NCBI RefSeq assembly: GCF_949987535.1
Contig: NC_080069.1
Span: 40,165,269 to 40,229,268, forward strand
Direction of reading: 5' to 3'
Length of the DNA stretch: 64,000 nt
Origin: Balaenoptera acutorostrata
Lineage: Eukaryota > Chordata > Mammalia > Artiodactyla > Balaenopteridae
A program made the position numbers and the translations under genes. The notes below the pieces were generated by a model, which was not told the origin of the DNA, searched no databases, and worked only from the letters and a program-made list of their open reading frames with translations. Shown here in pieces: positions 25,141 to 36,235 of the stretch (positions are counted from its first letter, which is position 1; each line of letters begins with the position of its first letter).

Positions 25141-25469
25141 AGAGGGACTTCCCTGGTGGCGCAGTGGTTAAGAATCCGCCTGCCAATGCAGGGGAAATGG
25201 GTTTGAGCCCTGGTCCGGGAAGATCCCACATGCCGTGGAGTGACTAAGCCTGTGCGCCACAAGTACTGAGCCTGTGCTCTAGAGCCTGTGAGCCACAACT
25301 GCTGAGCCCGCGTGCCTAGAGACCATGCTCCGCAACAAGAGAAGCCACCACAATGAGAAGCCCGCTCACCGCAACGAAGAGTAGCCCCCGCTTGCCGCAA
25401 CTAGAGATAGCTCGGGCGCAGCAACAAAGACCCAACGCAGCCAAACATAAATAAAGTTAAATTAAAAAA
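25141..25469 (+). mobile_element. CHR-type SINE (subtype B)
   Basis: Sense copy, head gggacttccctggtggcgc at about 25,144, B box decayed to ggtttgagccc, tail attaaaaaaaaa. The duplication AAAATCCACT is at 25,131-25,140 and 25,470-25,479. Confidence 0.93.
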
Positions 25470-25479
25470 AAAATCCACT

Positions 25480-26361
25480 TAATTCCTAGCTTCTGGAGTC
25501 AGGCACTGGGCCTTCCTTGTCTTTTTGGTTGTATCTCCACAGTACCTAGCGACCACCTTCCAAATTGTGTGTGCTGCATTGTGGAAGTGAATTACAATTT
25601 CTTATTCATTTGATATTGCTGTTGGAGTGGAACCAAGAGAGGGGCCTGAGTCAAATAACACTTGGAAAAAAGATTTGTTAACCTACGGTACATCATTTTT
25701 TCAGAGGGCTCATTCGGTTATGCTGGCATGCATACCTCTATGTGATGACTTGGATCCAAAAAGTACAAATTGCCTAAGTCTTTATAATTTTCAGGAGAGG
25801 AGAATGTGTGTCTTTTAGGAGCACATCCCACTAGAGAATAGGTCCATAAAGAGACTTAATGGTACATTGTCTTCTGGAAGCCCTTTACACAATGCAATCA
25901 TGGATCAAAGGAGACTGCTGTAAACTGAAGTTCTAGGTGAATGTAATTAACAAAATTACTCTAATTACCCAATGAAATGATTTATTTAAAATTGCTTAGT
26001 GAAGTGATTTATAAGTAACAATGATATGGCAGGACAAATCATTAAATTAAAAAAACATAGGTTACCAGTAAGCTGAGGTCAGAGAAAAAAGTTAGATTTT
26101 TTCAAATACATTTTGTTCATATATTTGATTTTGGAACCATGTAAATGTTTCCACATAATCATAATATAAAATTAAGTGTAAAAATTAAAATATAAACAAA
26201 TAAACTAAAAAAGAGATCCAGTTATTAGTATTAACTACAGACAGAGACATTATTCCAAATGTCTTTAAAATATAGTAATTTGATTGCATATACCTAAAGT
26301 ATATACCCTAGGGACAAAAAGAACTATTAACATAATACTAAACTGTTTTCAATAATCATAT
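25480..26361. other. No recognised feature
   Basis: AT-rich sequence without recognised repeat or coding motif. Confidence 0.4.
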
Positions 26362-26760
26362 TGTTGGAGGTTGTTTAGACATGCAGAAGTGCTGCCCAGA
26401 TTCCCCTTGAGAGCAGGGAGTATGGTCAGTGGCCAGCCTTGGGCTATCAACTCCTTTGGGGTTAACCTTAAGTTCAGAGCCGCCCTGCCTGGTGCATGCC
26501 CTTCCTGGTGCAGCCCACATCTGGTGACCAAGCAGGACAGGAATATAAAGTTCTGGCAAGTTCAGTCCAATATGAGACATATGTGATGGGCATTATCCAT
26601 CCCATATTTCCTGTGGATTAGCCAAGGTTTGGAGGGACTTGATCACATCATGTCACATTGATCTGGCTGCTGCCCAATTCTGTTTCCTCCCCCTTCCTTT
26701 CTCATGTTGTATCCTAAACTCCATCTCAGTATCTGCTTCCAGAAAACCCAACCTGTGACA
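26362..26760 (+). mobile_element. Possible solo LTR
   Basis: A 399-bp unit that begins tgttggagg and ends cctgtgaca (TG...CA). Its terminal block, tctgcttccagaaaacccaa then cctgtgaca, resembles the U5 end of mammalian LTRs. No clear target-site duplication and the family is not assigned. Confidence 0.4.
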
Positions 26761-26775
26761 GAGGTAGCATTAGTA

Positions 26776-26985
26776 CAGTTGGCCCGTAGTATCTACAGGT
26801 TTTGCATTCGTGGATTCAACTTCAGTTAGTTGAATCTGCAGATGGAAACCCTGTGGTTATGGAGGACCAACTGTATTCATTGTACTATGCCATTTTATAT
26901 AAGGGATATAAGTATATGTGGATTTTGTCATCCATGGGGGCTCCTGGAACCAATCCAACCCCCCAGGGATACCGAGGAACGACTG
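26776..26985 (+). mobile_element. MER2/Tigger-like non-autonomous DNA transposon
   Basis: A 210-bp element with terminal inverted repeats (cagttggcccgtagtatc and, in reverse, cagtcgttcctcggtatcc). It is flanked by TA on both sides (26,774-26,775 and 26,986-26,987), as expected for TcMar-Tigger insertion. Internal text gtggattcaacttcagttag and ggaaccaatccaacccccca fits MER2-group elements. It has no transposase. Confidence 0.85.
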
Positions 26986-27186
26986 TACTATGGTTCTGAG
27001 ACCTTTATATGTATAGTTTGGGATAAAACAATAACTAATCATGTTCATCTTGTTTAAAATAAGAATTTTTGGAGTAAGAGAAAGAAGTTTCAGCGAAGGA
27101 TCAAGGCTTAAGTAAAAGCCCTGTAAAATTTGATTTTAGCTTAAAGTATTAATGTGAACACATGATATACGTTAGCTTTAAAATAC

Positions 27187-27660
27187 ATATTTTTGTATCA
27201 GTTGGCTTTTACTGCTTAACAAAACCATTCTAAAGCTTAAGGGATTAAAACAACAAATGTTTTTATTTCTCATGATTTTGTGGATTAGCTGGGTGGTACT
27301 TCTGGTTTGGGAGGCCAATTTGGGGAGGGACTGGGTAGGACAGCATTAATCACATGTATGGGGTCTCAGCTGGGACAGCCAGGATGGTGGGTGCTTCTTG
27401 CCATGTGGTCTTTTATTCTTAAGGAAGCTAACCCAGGCTTGTTCCCAGTAGTACCTGATCAAGCCCCCATTGCACATATGCTTTTCAAGTCTATGTTTTT
27501 GTCACTTCTCCTGTTGTCCACTAGCCAAGGTTAGTATCATGGCCAAGCCCAAATTCTAGAGTTAGAGAAATAGATCCTTATCTCAATGGGAGAAGTGTCA
27601 AGGTCAGAGACATGTGGTATACAGGAAGGGGAGGGACTTGTGTCCATTTTTTGCAATTTA
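27187..27660 (-). mobile_element. Possible older MLT1-type LTR (antisense)
   Basis: Opens like an inverted MaLR LTR (ggcttttactgcttaacaaa with a ttaaaacaacaaatg block) and closes with ggacttgtgtccattttttg and caatttacca. Heavily diverged; frames at 27,307-27,534 are accidental. Confidence 0.5.
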
Positions 27661-27719
27661 CCATAATTTCTTATCACTACTTAAAAGACCTGGAAACAAT
27701 GACATACTGAAAAGTGCTA

Positions 27720-28050
27720 GTTTGAGACTGCGATCTTTCTACTACAGGTCCTCATTGCTATCCAGTTGATTATTGTTTTTAGGTATTTTCAACTGAGTAG
27801 GAAAGAGCACCAGGATTCCTTGGAGGAATGGCTGCTTCCATGTTTGGGACAGGAAAATAAAAGATGAGGCTGGAATATCTTTTAATACCAGACAATAGGA
27901 AAACTACCAAAGACTACTAGGGTTGTATCAAAGGGACTTAAAACCAATTTGAATAGATTTCCACTGGCCAAAGATGGAGAAATTTGAGCACTAATAAGGC
28001 TGATAACTGCAAGGTATAAAAATACTTCAAACATGTTTAAAATCCATGAG
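27720..28050 (+). mobile_element. Old L1 3'UTR fragment
   Basis: The stretch ccactggccaaagatggaga, aatttgagcac and a ccatgagttcataataac block parallels 22,340-22,430 in the L1 3' end upstream, so it is a second, shorter copy of the same old 3'UTR type. Confidence 0.5.
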
Positions 28051-28814
28051 TTCATAATAACACTATGCTGAGGGAGAGGGTATAGGTCTCACACATGCCT
28101 ACAGGCTAAGGAGGTGCTCTTGGGGAGTGTAAGCAGGGAGACACTATCCTTGTACACTCACTTGGCATCACTACAGCTTGACAAGACTCCCCAGAAAGGA
28201 GCATAGACACTTGTCAGGAGCCCTGATTTTTGCAACTCTTGCCCAGGGGCACCTCCAGATCTCTTGGTTTGGAGGCCAGCAGGATTACAATTACAGTCCC
28301 ACAGGACTGTACATATCTATACACTTTAAGAGCTGCCTAACGGTCTGTCATCCAATCAGCCTGAAACTAGGTGCAAAATGAGATTCCTCTCCTTGGAACA
28401 CTGACAGTACACCCTCAACAACAGGGGTATATTCAGAATAAATCAGGTAGTATAGACAACCACAAAGATTTAAGAGGCAACCAACAGCTATGGTTGAATG
28501 AGAAAGATCATCACCTATACAAGGCCATTCCTTCAAGTCTGAGAGGTAGCAGTTTTTCCTGATACATGGAAACAAACACAGAGAGCTAAGCAAAATGAAG
28601 AAACAGAGAAATATGTACTAAATGAAAGAACAAGACAAAAACCTTAAAAAAGACCCCAGTAGGGAGATAAGTAATCTATCTGAGAAAGAAGTCAAAGTAA
28701 TGGTCATAAAAATGCTCACCAAACTTGGAAAAAGAATGAAATAACATAGTGAAAACTTCAAGAGAGTTAGAAAATATAATAAAGAACCCGCCAGAGTTAA
28801 AGAATACAACAATT

Positions 28815-29158
28815 GGTCTTCCCTGGTGGCGCAGTGGTTAAGAATCTGCCTGCCAATGCAGGGGACATGGGTTCAAGCCCTGGTCCAGGAAGATCCCACA
28901 TGCCGTGGAGCAACTAAGCCCACGCGCCACAATTATTGAGCCTGCACTCTAGAGCCCGTGTGCCACAACTACTGAAGCCTGCGTGCCTAGAGCCCATTCT
29001 CCACAACAAGAGAAGCCACTGCAATGAGAAGCCCACGCACCACAACAAAGAGTAGCCCCTGCTCACAGCAACTAGAGAAAGCCTGCACACAGCAATGAAG
29101 ACCTAACATGGCCAAAGATATAAATAAATAAATAAATAAATAAATTTATTTTTTAAAA
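28815..29158 (+). mobile_element. CHR-type SINE (subtype B) in old L1 ORF1
   Basis: Sense copy with a CpG-decayed B box (ggttcaagccc) and a long (aaat)n tail. The target duplication is AAAGAATACAAYAA (from 28,799 and 29,159). Confidence 0.93.
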
Positions 29159-29160
29159 AA

Positions 29161-29820
29161 AGAATACAATAACTGCAATGAAAAATGTACTAGAGTGATC
29201 CAAAGTATATTAGATGATACAGATGAATGGATCAGCAATCTGGAAGATACATATTGGAAATCACCCAATCAAAACAGCAAAAAGAAAAGAGAATTTCAAA
29301 AAATGAAGATGGTTTAAGGGACCTCTGGAACAACATCAAACATACTAACATTTACATTACAGGGGTCTCAGAGGAGAGGAAAGAGAGAAAGAGGCAGAAA
29401 ACTTATTTGAAGAAATAATGGTTGAAAACTTCCCTAACCAGGTTGAGGAAGCACAGTGTCAATCAAGATGAACACAAAGAGATCTACACCAAGACACATT
29501 ATAATTAAAATGTCAAAGTTAAAGATAGAAAGAGAATGTTAAAAGCAGCAAGAGAAAAAAAACTAGTGGTGTATAAGGGAACCTCCATAAGGCAATTACT
29601 GCATTTTTTAGCAGAAATTTTGTAGGCCAGAAAGGAGTAGCATAATCTATTCAAAGTGCCAAAAGGAAAAAGCTCACCAACAAGAATACTCTATCTGGCA
29701 AGGTTATCTTTCAGAGTTGAAAGAGAGGTAAAGAGTTTCCCAGACAAGCAAAAACTAAATTAGTTCATCACCACTAAAATGGTCTTGCAAGAAATATTTA
29801 AGGGACTTCTTTAAGTGGAA
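29161..29820 (+). pseudogene. Old L1 ORF1 relic
   Basis: Contains the RRM-approach text of ORF1p (29,227-29,418: KISKNEDGLRDLWNNIKHTN, then IYITGVSE), followed in other frames by the C-terminal domain region (gcagcaagagaaaaaaaact at about 29,546, then the gaacctccataaggcaatta phrase). Stops and shifts in every frame make it non-functional. Confidence 0.8.
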
Positions 29821-30409
29821 AAGAAAAGGCCAAACTATAAGTTTAAAAATATATGAAAAAAAAATCTCACTGGTAAAGGTAGTGGATTAACCACATGTAA
29901 AGCTAGTGTGAGGGTTAAAAGACAAAGTAGTAAAAGCAACTATAACTTCAATAAATAGTTAATGCATACACAAAATAAAAATATGTAAATTATGCCATAA
30001 AAAACATAAATTGTGTGGGGGATAAAATGTAGTGCTTTTAGAATGCATTTGAACTTAAGCAACTATCAACTTAAAACAGATTGCTTTATATATAGATTGT
30101 ATGCATGAACCTCATGGTAACCACAAACCAAAAACCTATAATAAATAATCAAAAAACAAAGAGAAAGGAACCCAAACATAATGCTAAAGAAAATCATCAA
30201 CCACAAAGGAAGAATCCAAGAAAAGAAAAAAGGAAGAGAAGCATTATGAAAACAACCAGAAAACAATTAACAAAATGACAATAAGTACATATCTATTAAT
30301 AGTTACTTTAAGTGTGAGGACTAAATTCTCCAGTCAAAAGACATAGGGTGGCTGAATGAATAAAAAACACCCCAAGACCCATCTATGTGCTGCCTACTAG
30401 ATATTCACT

Positions 30410-30490
30410 CTTTTTCCATCCATTCACTTTCAGCCTGAGTGTGTCAGACCCAAAGATACACTCAGGATGAAAGTGAAGGGATGGAAAAAG
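30410..30490. repeat. 33-bp near-perfect inverted repeat within L1 ORF2
   Basis: Arm 1 (30,410-30,442) is the reverse complement of arm 2 (30,458-30,490) at about 31 of 33 positions, with a 15-base loop. Arm 2 is normal L1 ORF2 sequence (compare 36,392-36,415). Arm 1 replaces the L1 text expected there, so the hairpin arose after insertion. Confidence 0.9.
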
Positions 30491-32539
30491 ATATTCCATA
30501 CAAATGGAAATCAAAAGAAAGCTGGGTAGTAATTCTTAGATAAAATAGACTTTAAAACGAAGACTGTAACAAAGGACAAAGAAGGGCATTACATAATGAT
30601 AAATGGGTCAATCCAACAGGAAGATATGACATTTGTAAATATTTATGCACACAACATAGGAGCACTTAAATATATAAAGCAGATATTAACAGACATAAAG
30701 GGAGAAACTGAGTGTAATACAATAATAGTCTGGGACTTACATCAATGGATAGATTGTCCAGACAGAAAATCAATAAAGAAACATTGGCCTTAAACAACAC
30801 ATTAGATTAGATAGACTTAATAGATATACATAGAACATTCCATTCAAAAACTGCAGACTACGTATTCTTTTCAAGTGCACGTGGAACATTCTCCAGGATA
30901 GAACTCATGTTAAGCCACAAAACAGTTTTCAATAAATTTAAGAAGATTGAAATCATATCAAGCATCTTTCCCAACTACAATGGTATGAAACTAGAAATCA
31001 TTACGAGAAGAAAACCGGAAAAAACACAAACACGTGGAGGCTAAACAACATGCCATTAAACAGTCAATTGGTCAATGAGGAAATTATAAGACATCTAGAG
31101 ACAAATGAAAACAGAAACACAACTGTCCAAAATCTATGGGACACAGAAAAAGCAATTGTAAGATGAAAGTTCATAGAGATACAGGCCTACCTCAAAAAAC
31201 AAGAAAAATTTCAACTAAACAATCTAACTTTACATCTAAAGGAACTAGAAAAAAAAGAACAAATAAGTCCCAAAGTTAGTAGAAGGAAAGAAATCATAAA
31301 GATCAGATTCTGCAAATAAATGAAATAGAGACTAAGAAAATAATAGAGAGATCAATTAAACAAAGACCTGGTTCTTTGGAAAGATAAACAAAAGTAGCAA
31401 ACCTTTAGCCAGACTCACCAAAAAAGAAAGAGAGAGGGCCCAAATAAGTTATATCAGAAATGAAAGAGGACAAGTTACAGCTGATACCACAGAAATACAA
31501 GGGATCATAAGAGACTACTCTGAACGATTATACCCAAACAAATTGAGCAATGTAGAAGAAACTAATAAATTCCTAGTAACACACAATATTCCAAAACTGA
31601 ATCATGAATAAATAGAAAATCTGAACATAACAACTACTAGTAATGAATCAGCAATTTAAAAACTCCCCAAACAAACAGACCTGCAGGACCAGCCTACCTC
31701 ATAGGTGAGTTCTACCAAACATTTAAAGAAGAGGTAATACCTATCTTTCTCAGATTATTCTGAAAAATTGAAGAAGAAATGCTTCCAAATACATTTCATG
31801 AGGCCAGTGATACCTTGAAACTGAAACTAGACAAAGACACCACAAAAAAAGAAAATTACAGGCTAATATCCTTGATGAACATAGATGCAAAAATCCTCAA
31901 CAAAATATTATCAAGCTGAATTCAACAATATATTAAAAGAATCATACACCATGATCAAGTGGGATTTATTCTGAGGATGCAAGGATGGTTCAACAACTGC
32001 AAATCAATCAACATAGTACACAACATTAACAAAATGAAAAATAAAAATCATATGAGTATCTCAATAGCTGCAGAAAACAGCATTTGACAAAACTTAACAT
32101 CGATTTATAATAAAAACTCTCAACAAAGTGAGTAGAGAGGGAGTGTACCTCAACATAATAAAAGCCGTATATGACAAACCCACAGCTAACAGCATACTCA
32201 ATGATAAAAAGCTGAAGGCTTTTCTTTTAAGATCAGGAAAAAGACAAGAATGCCACTATCACCACTTTTATCCAACATAGTGTTGGAAGTCCTAACCATA
32301 GAAATTAGGAAAAAAAAAAAAAGTAAAAGTCACCCAAATTAAAAAGAAGTAAAATGTCACCATTTGTAGATGACATGATACTATATATGAAAACCTTAAA
32401 GATTCCACCATGAAGCTATTAGAAGTAATAAATGAATTCAATAAGGTTGCAGGATACAAAATTAACATACTGAAATTGGTTGCATTTCTATACACTAATA
32501 ATAAACTTAAAGAAAGAGAAGTTTAAAAAACAACCCCAG

Positions 32540-32869
32540 GGGCTTCCCTGGTGGTGCAGTGGTTAAGAACCCGCCTGCCAATGCAGGGAACACAGGTTAG
32601 AGCCCTGGTCCAGGAAGATCCCATATGCTGCAGAGCAACTAAGCCCACAACTACTGAGCCTGTGCTCTAGAGCCCATAAGCCACAACTACTGAAGCCCAC
32701 ATGCCTAGAGCCTGTGCTCTGCAACAAGAGAAGCCACCACAATGAGAAGCCTGAACACCACAATGAAGAGTAGCCCCCGCTCACCACAACTGGAGAAAGC
32801 CTGTGCACAGCAACAAAGACCCAATGAAGCCAAAAATAAACAAATAAATTAATTAATTAAAACAAAACA
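32540..32869 (+). mobile_element. CHR-type SINE (subtype B) in old L1 ORF2
   Basis: Sense copy with a decayed B box (ggttagagccc). The target duplication is AAAAAACAAYCC at 32,525-32,536 and 32,870-32,881. Confidence 0.93.
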
Positions 32870-34364
32870 AAAAAACAATCCGATTTACAATTGCATCAAA
32901 AAGAATAAAACACCAAGGAATAAATTTAATCAGGGATGTGAAAAACCTGTACTCTAAAATTATAAGACATTGATGAAAAAAATTGAAGAGGACACAAATA
33001 AATGGTAAGATATATTATGCTCATGGATTTGAAGAATTAATATTGTTAAAGTGTCTATCCTACCCAAAGCAATCTAGAGATTCAATGCAATCCCTACCAA
33101 AATACCAATGGCATTTTCTTCACAGACCTAGAACAAAGAATCTTAAAATTTATATGGAAGCACAAAAGACCCCAAATAACCAAAACAATCTTGAGAAAGA
33201 ACAAAGCTGGAGGTATCATGTGCCCTTAAAATTTAAACTATACTACAAAGTGATAGTAATCAAAACAGTATGGTACTGGCATGAAAACAGACACACAGAT
33301 CAATGGAACAGACTAGAGAGCTCATAAATAAGCCCACAGTTATATGGTCAATTAATCTGTGACAAAGGAGGTAAAACTATACAATGGAAAAAGACAATCT
33401 CTTCAATAAATGGTGTTGGGAGAACCAGACAAATACATCAAAAGAATGAAACTGGACCACTATCTTACAACATATACAAAAATAATTTTAAAATGGATCA
33501 AAGACTTGGATGTAAGACCTGAAACCATAAAACTCCTAGAAGAAAACATAGGCAGTAAGCTCTCTGACACTGCTCTTAGAGATATTTTTTTGACATGTCT
33601 TCTCAGGCAAGGGCATCAAAAGCAAAAATAAACAGACTACATCAAACTAAAAAGCTTTTGCACAGCTAAGGAAACCATCAACAAAAATGAAAAGGTGACC
33701 TACTGAATGAGAGAAGATATGTGCAAATGATATACTCGATAAGGAGTTTATATCCAAAATATATAAAGAATATATACAATTTAATATCAAAAAACAAACA
33801 ACCTGATTAAAAAATGGGCAGAGGATCTGAATAGACATTTCTGAAAAGAAGACACACAGATGGCTAACAGGCACATGAAAAGATGCACAACATCGACAGT
33901 CATCAGGGAAATGCAAATTAAAACCACAAAGAGATATCACCTTACACCTGTCAGAATGGCTATTATCAAAAAGATTTTTTAAAAAAATGACAAGTTTTGG
34001 TGAGGATGTGGAGAAAAGGGAAAACTTGTGTACTGTTGGTGGGAATGTAAATTGGTGCAGCCACTACAGAAAATAATAGTGAGGTTCCTCAAAAAATTAA
34101 AAATAGGATTTAGATATGATCCAGCATTTCTACTTCTGGGTATTTACTCAAAGAGAATGAAAACACTAATTTGAGGGGAACTGAGCATGGGGCTAGTGCA
34201 GATGAACTGAAATACCTGTCCTGACAGTGAGACCAGGGCAAGCATGGATGGTGCTATTATTGGACAGGCACCATAACATGCGGGAGAACACTGACAAGTG
34301 AGCTTCACCAGTAACTAGTTTTGTGATGTTGGGTGTTGAGGATGGAGGGCGATGCTGTTGAAAT

Positions 34365-35270
34365 AGACTTGGCTGAAAGATGGCAGAGTAGAAGGACATG
34401 CTCTCACTCCCTCTTGCGAGAACTCCAGAATCACAACTAACTGCTGAACAATCATCGACAGGAAGACACTGGAACTCACCAAAAAAGTTACCCCACATCC
34501 AAAGACAAAGGAGAAGCCAAAATGAGATGGTAGGAGGGGTGCAATCACAATAAAATCAAATCCCATAACTGCTGGGTGGGTGACTCACAAACTGAAGAAC
34601 ACTTATACCACAGAACTCCACCCACTATAGTGAAGGTTCTGAGCCCCACATTAGGCTTCCGAACCTGGGGGTCCGGCAAACGGAGGAGGAATTCCTAGAG
34701 AATCAGATTTTGAAGGCTAGCGGGATTTGATTGCAGGACTCTGACAGGACTGGGGGAAACAAAGACTCCACTCTTGGAGGGCGCACACAAAGTAGTGTGC
34801 GCATTGGAACCCAGGAAAGGAGCTGGGACCCCAGGGGAGACTGAACCAGACTTTCCTGCTAGTGTGGGAGGGTCTCCTGCAGAGGCAGGGGGTGGCTGTG
34901 TCTCACCGAGAGAACAAGGACACTGGCAGCAGAAGTTCTGGAAAGTACTCCTTGGCGTGAGCCTTCCCAGAGTCTGCCATTAGCCCAACCAAAGAGCCCG
35001 GGTAGGCTCCAGTGTTGGGTTGCCTCAGGCCAAACAACCAACAGGGAGGGAACCCAGCCCCACCCATCAGCAGACAAGTAGATTAAAGTTTTACTGAGCT
35101 CTGCCCACCAGAGCAACACCCACCTCTACCCACCACCAATCTCTCCCATCAGGAAACTTGCAAAAGCCTCTTAGATAGCCTCATCCACTAGAGGCAGACA
35201 GCAGAAGCAAGAAGAACTACAATCCTGCAGGCTATGGAACAAAAACCACATTCACAGAAAGATAGACAAG
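34365..35270 (+). promoter_or_regulatory. L1 5'UTR (internal promoter region)
   Basis: GC-richer than the flanks. Text such as aaagatggcagagtagaagg, gacaaaggagaagccaaaat, ggtgggtgactcacaaactg and ccagccccacccatcagcag is characteristic of artiodactyl/cetacean L1 5'UTRs. In L1 this region carries the Pol II internal promoter. Several CpGs look decayed. Confidence 0.75.
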
Positions 35271-36177
35271 ATGAAAAGGCAGAGGACTATGTACAAGATG
35301 AAGGAACAAGATAAAACCCCAGAAAAACAAATAAATGAAGTTGAGACAGGCAACCTTCCAGAAAAAGAATTCAGAATAATGATACTGAAGATGATCCAGG
35401 ACATCAGAAAAAGAAGGGAGGCAAAGATTGAGAAGATGCAAGAAACGTTTAACAAAGACCTAGATGAATTAAAGAACAAACAAACAGAGATGAACAATAC
35501 AATAACTGAAATGAAAACTACACTAGAAGGAATCAATAGCAGAATAACTGAGGCAGAAGAACGGATAAGTGACCTGGAAGACAGAATGGTGGAATTCACT
35601 GCCATGGACCAGAATAAATAAAAAAGAGTGAAAAGAAATGAAGACAGCCTAAGAGACATCTGGGACAATGTTAAACGCAACAACATTCTCATTATAGGGG
35701 TACCAGAAGGAAAAGAGAGAGAGAAAGGACCCAAGAAAATATTTGAAGAGATCAGAGTCGAAAACCTCCATAACATAGGAAAGGAAATAGGCACCCAAGT
35801 CCAGGAAGCGCAGAGGGTCCAATACAATATAAACCCAAGGAGAAACATACTGAGACACATAGTAATCAAATTGGCAAAAATTAAAGACAAAGAAAAATTA
35901 CTGAAAGCAGCAAGGGAAAAACAAAAAAATAACATACAAGGGAACTCCCATAAGGTTAACAGCTGACTTCTCAGGAGAAACTCTACAAGCCAGAAGGGAA
36001 TGGCATGATATACTTAAAGTGATGAAAGGGAAGAACCTACAACCAACATTACTCTACCCGGCAAGGCTCCCATTCAGATTCAATGGAGAAATCAAAAGCT
36101 TTACAGACAAACAAAAGCTAAGAGAATTCAGCACCACCAAACCAACTCTACAACAAATGCTAAAGGAACTTCTCTAA
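35271..36177 (+). pseudogene. L1 ORF1 (broken by one stop and one frameshift)
   Basis: ORF1p is the trimeric RNA-binding chaperone of L1. From the ATG at 35,271 the frame runs 116 codons of Lys/Glu-rich coiled coil (EERISDLEDRMVEF near the end), then meets TAA at 35,619-35,621. It continues in the same frame into the RRM (NNILIIGVPEG, about 35,680-35,710) and the C-terminal domain approach. The reading shifts in the A7 run at 35,923-35,929 and ends at 35,964-35,966. The remaining domain, including the adjoining TLQARREWHDILKVMKGKNL reading, is intact in the next frame to a stop near 36,175. Only two lesions, so this is a fairly recent loss. Confidence 0.92.
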
Positions 36178-36235
36178 GTAGGAAACACAAGAGAAGAAAA
36201 GGACCTACAAAAACAAACCCAAAACAATTAAGAAA

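Larger units (their letters stand above)
30280..34150 (+). pseudogene. Old L1 ORF2 relic
   Basis: Endonuclease-like text starts near 30,280 (acatatctattaatagttac). A 65-codon piece at 30,596-30,793 carries NIGALKYIKQILTDIKGETE and a decayed GDFN position (WDLH). RT-region text runs 31,700-32,370, and C-terminal text from 32,880, including a 114-codon frame at 32,983 ([20 protein letters not shown]). Normal ORF2p combines an endonuclease with a reverse transcriptase for target-primed insertion; this copy cannot make it. Confidence 0.8.
28060..34174 (+). mobile_element. Old L1, 5' and central part (interrupted)
   Basis: Sense L1 with 5'UTR-like text (28.06-28.56 kb), an ORF1 relic (28.57-29.8 kb), an inter-ORF region and ORF2 from about 30,280. 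ORF2 is recognisable through the endonuclease, RT and C-terminal regions, with stops throughout. Two SINEs (28,815-29,158 and 32,540-32,869) and one younger L1 interrupt it. The element resumes at 40,542. The exact 5' limit is uncertain. Confidence 0.85.

Noticed and set aside
35252..35935. Minus-strand 227-codon hydrophobic frame
   Set aside because: It is the antisense of L1 ORF1; the hydrophobic runs come from reading A-rich sense codons backwards.
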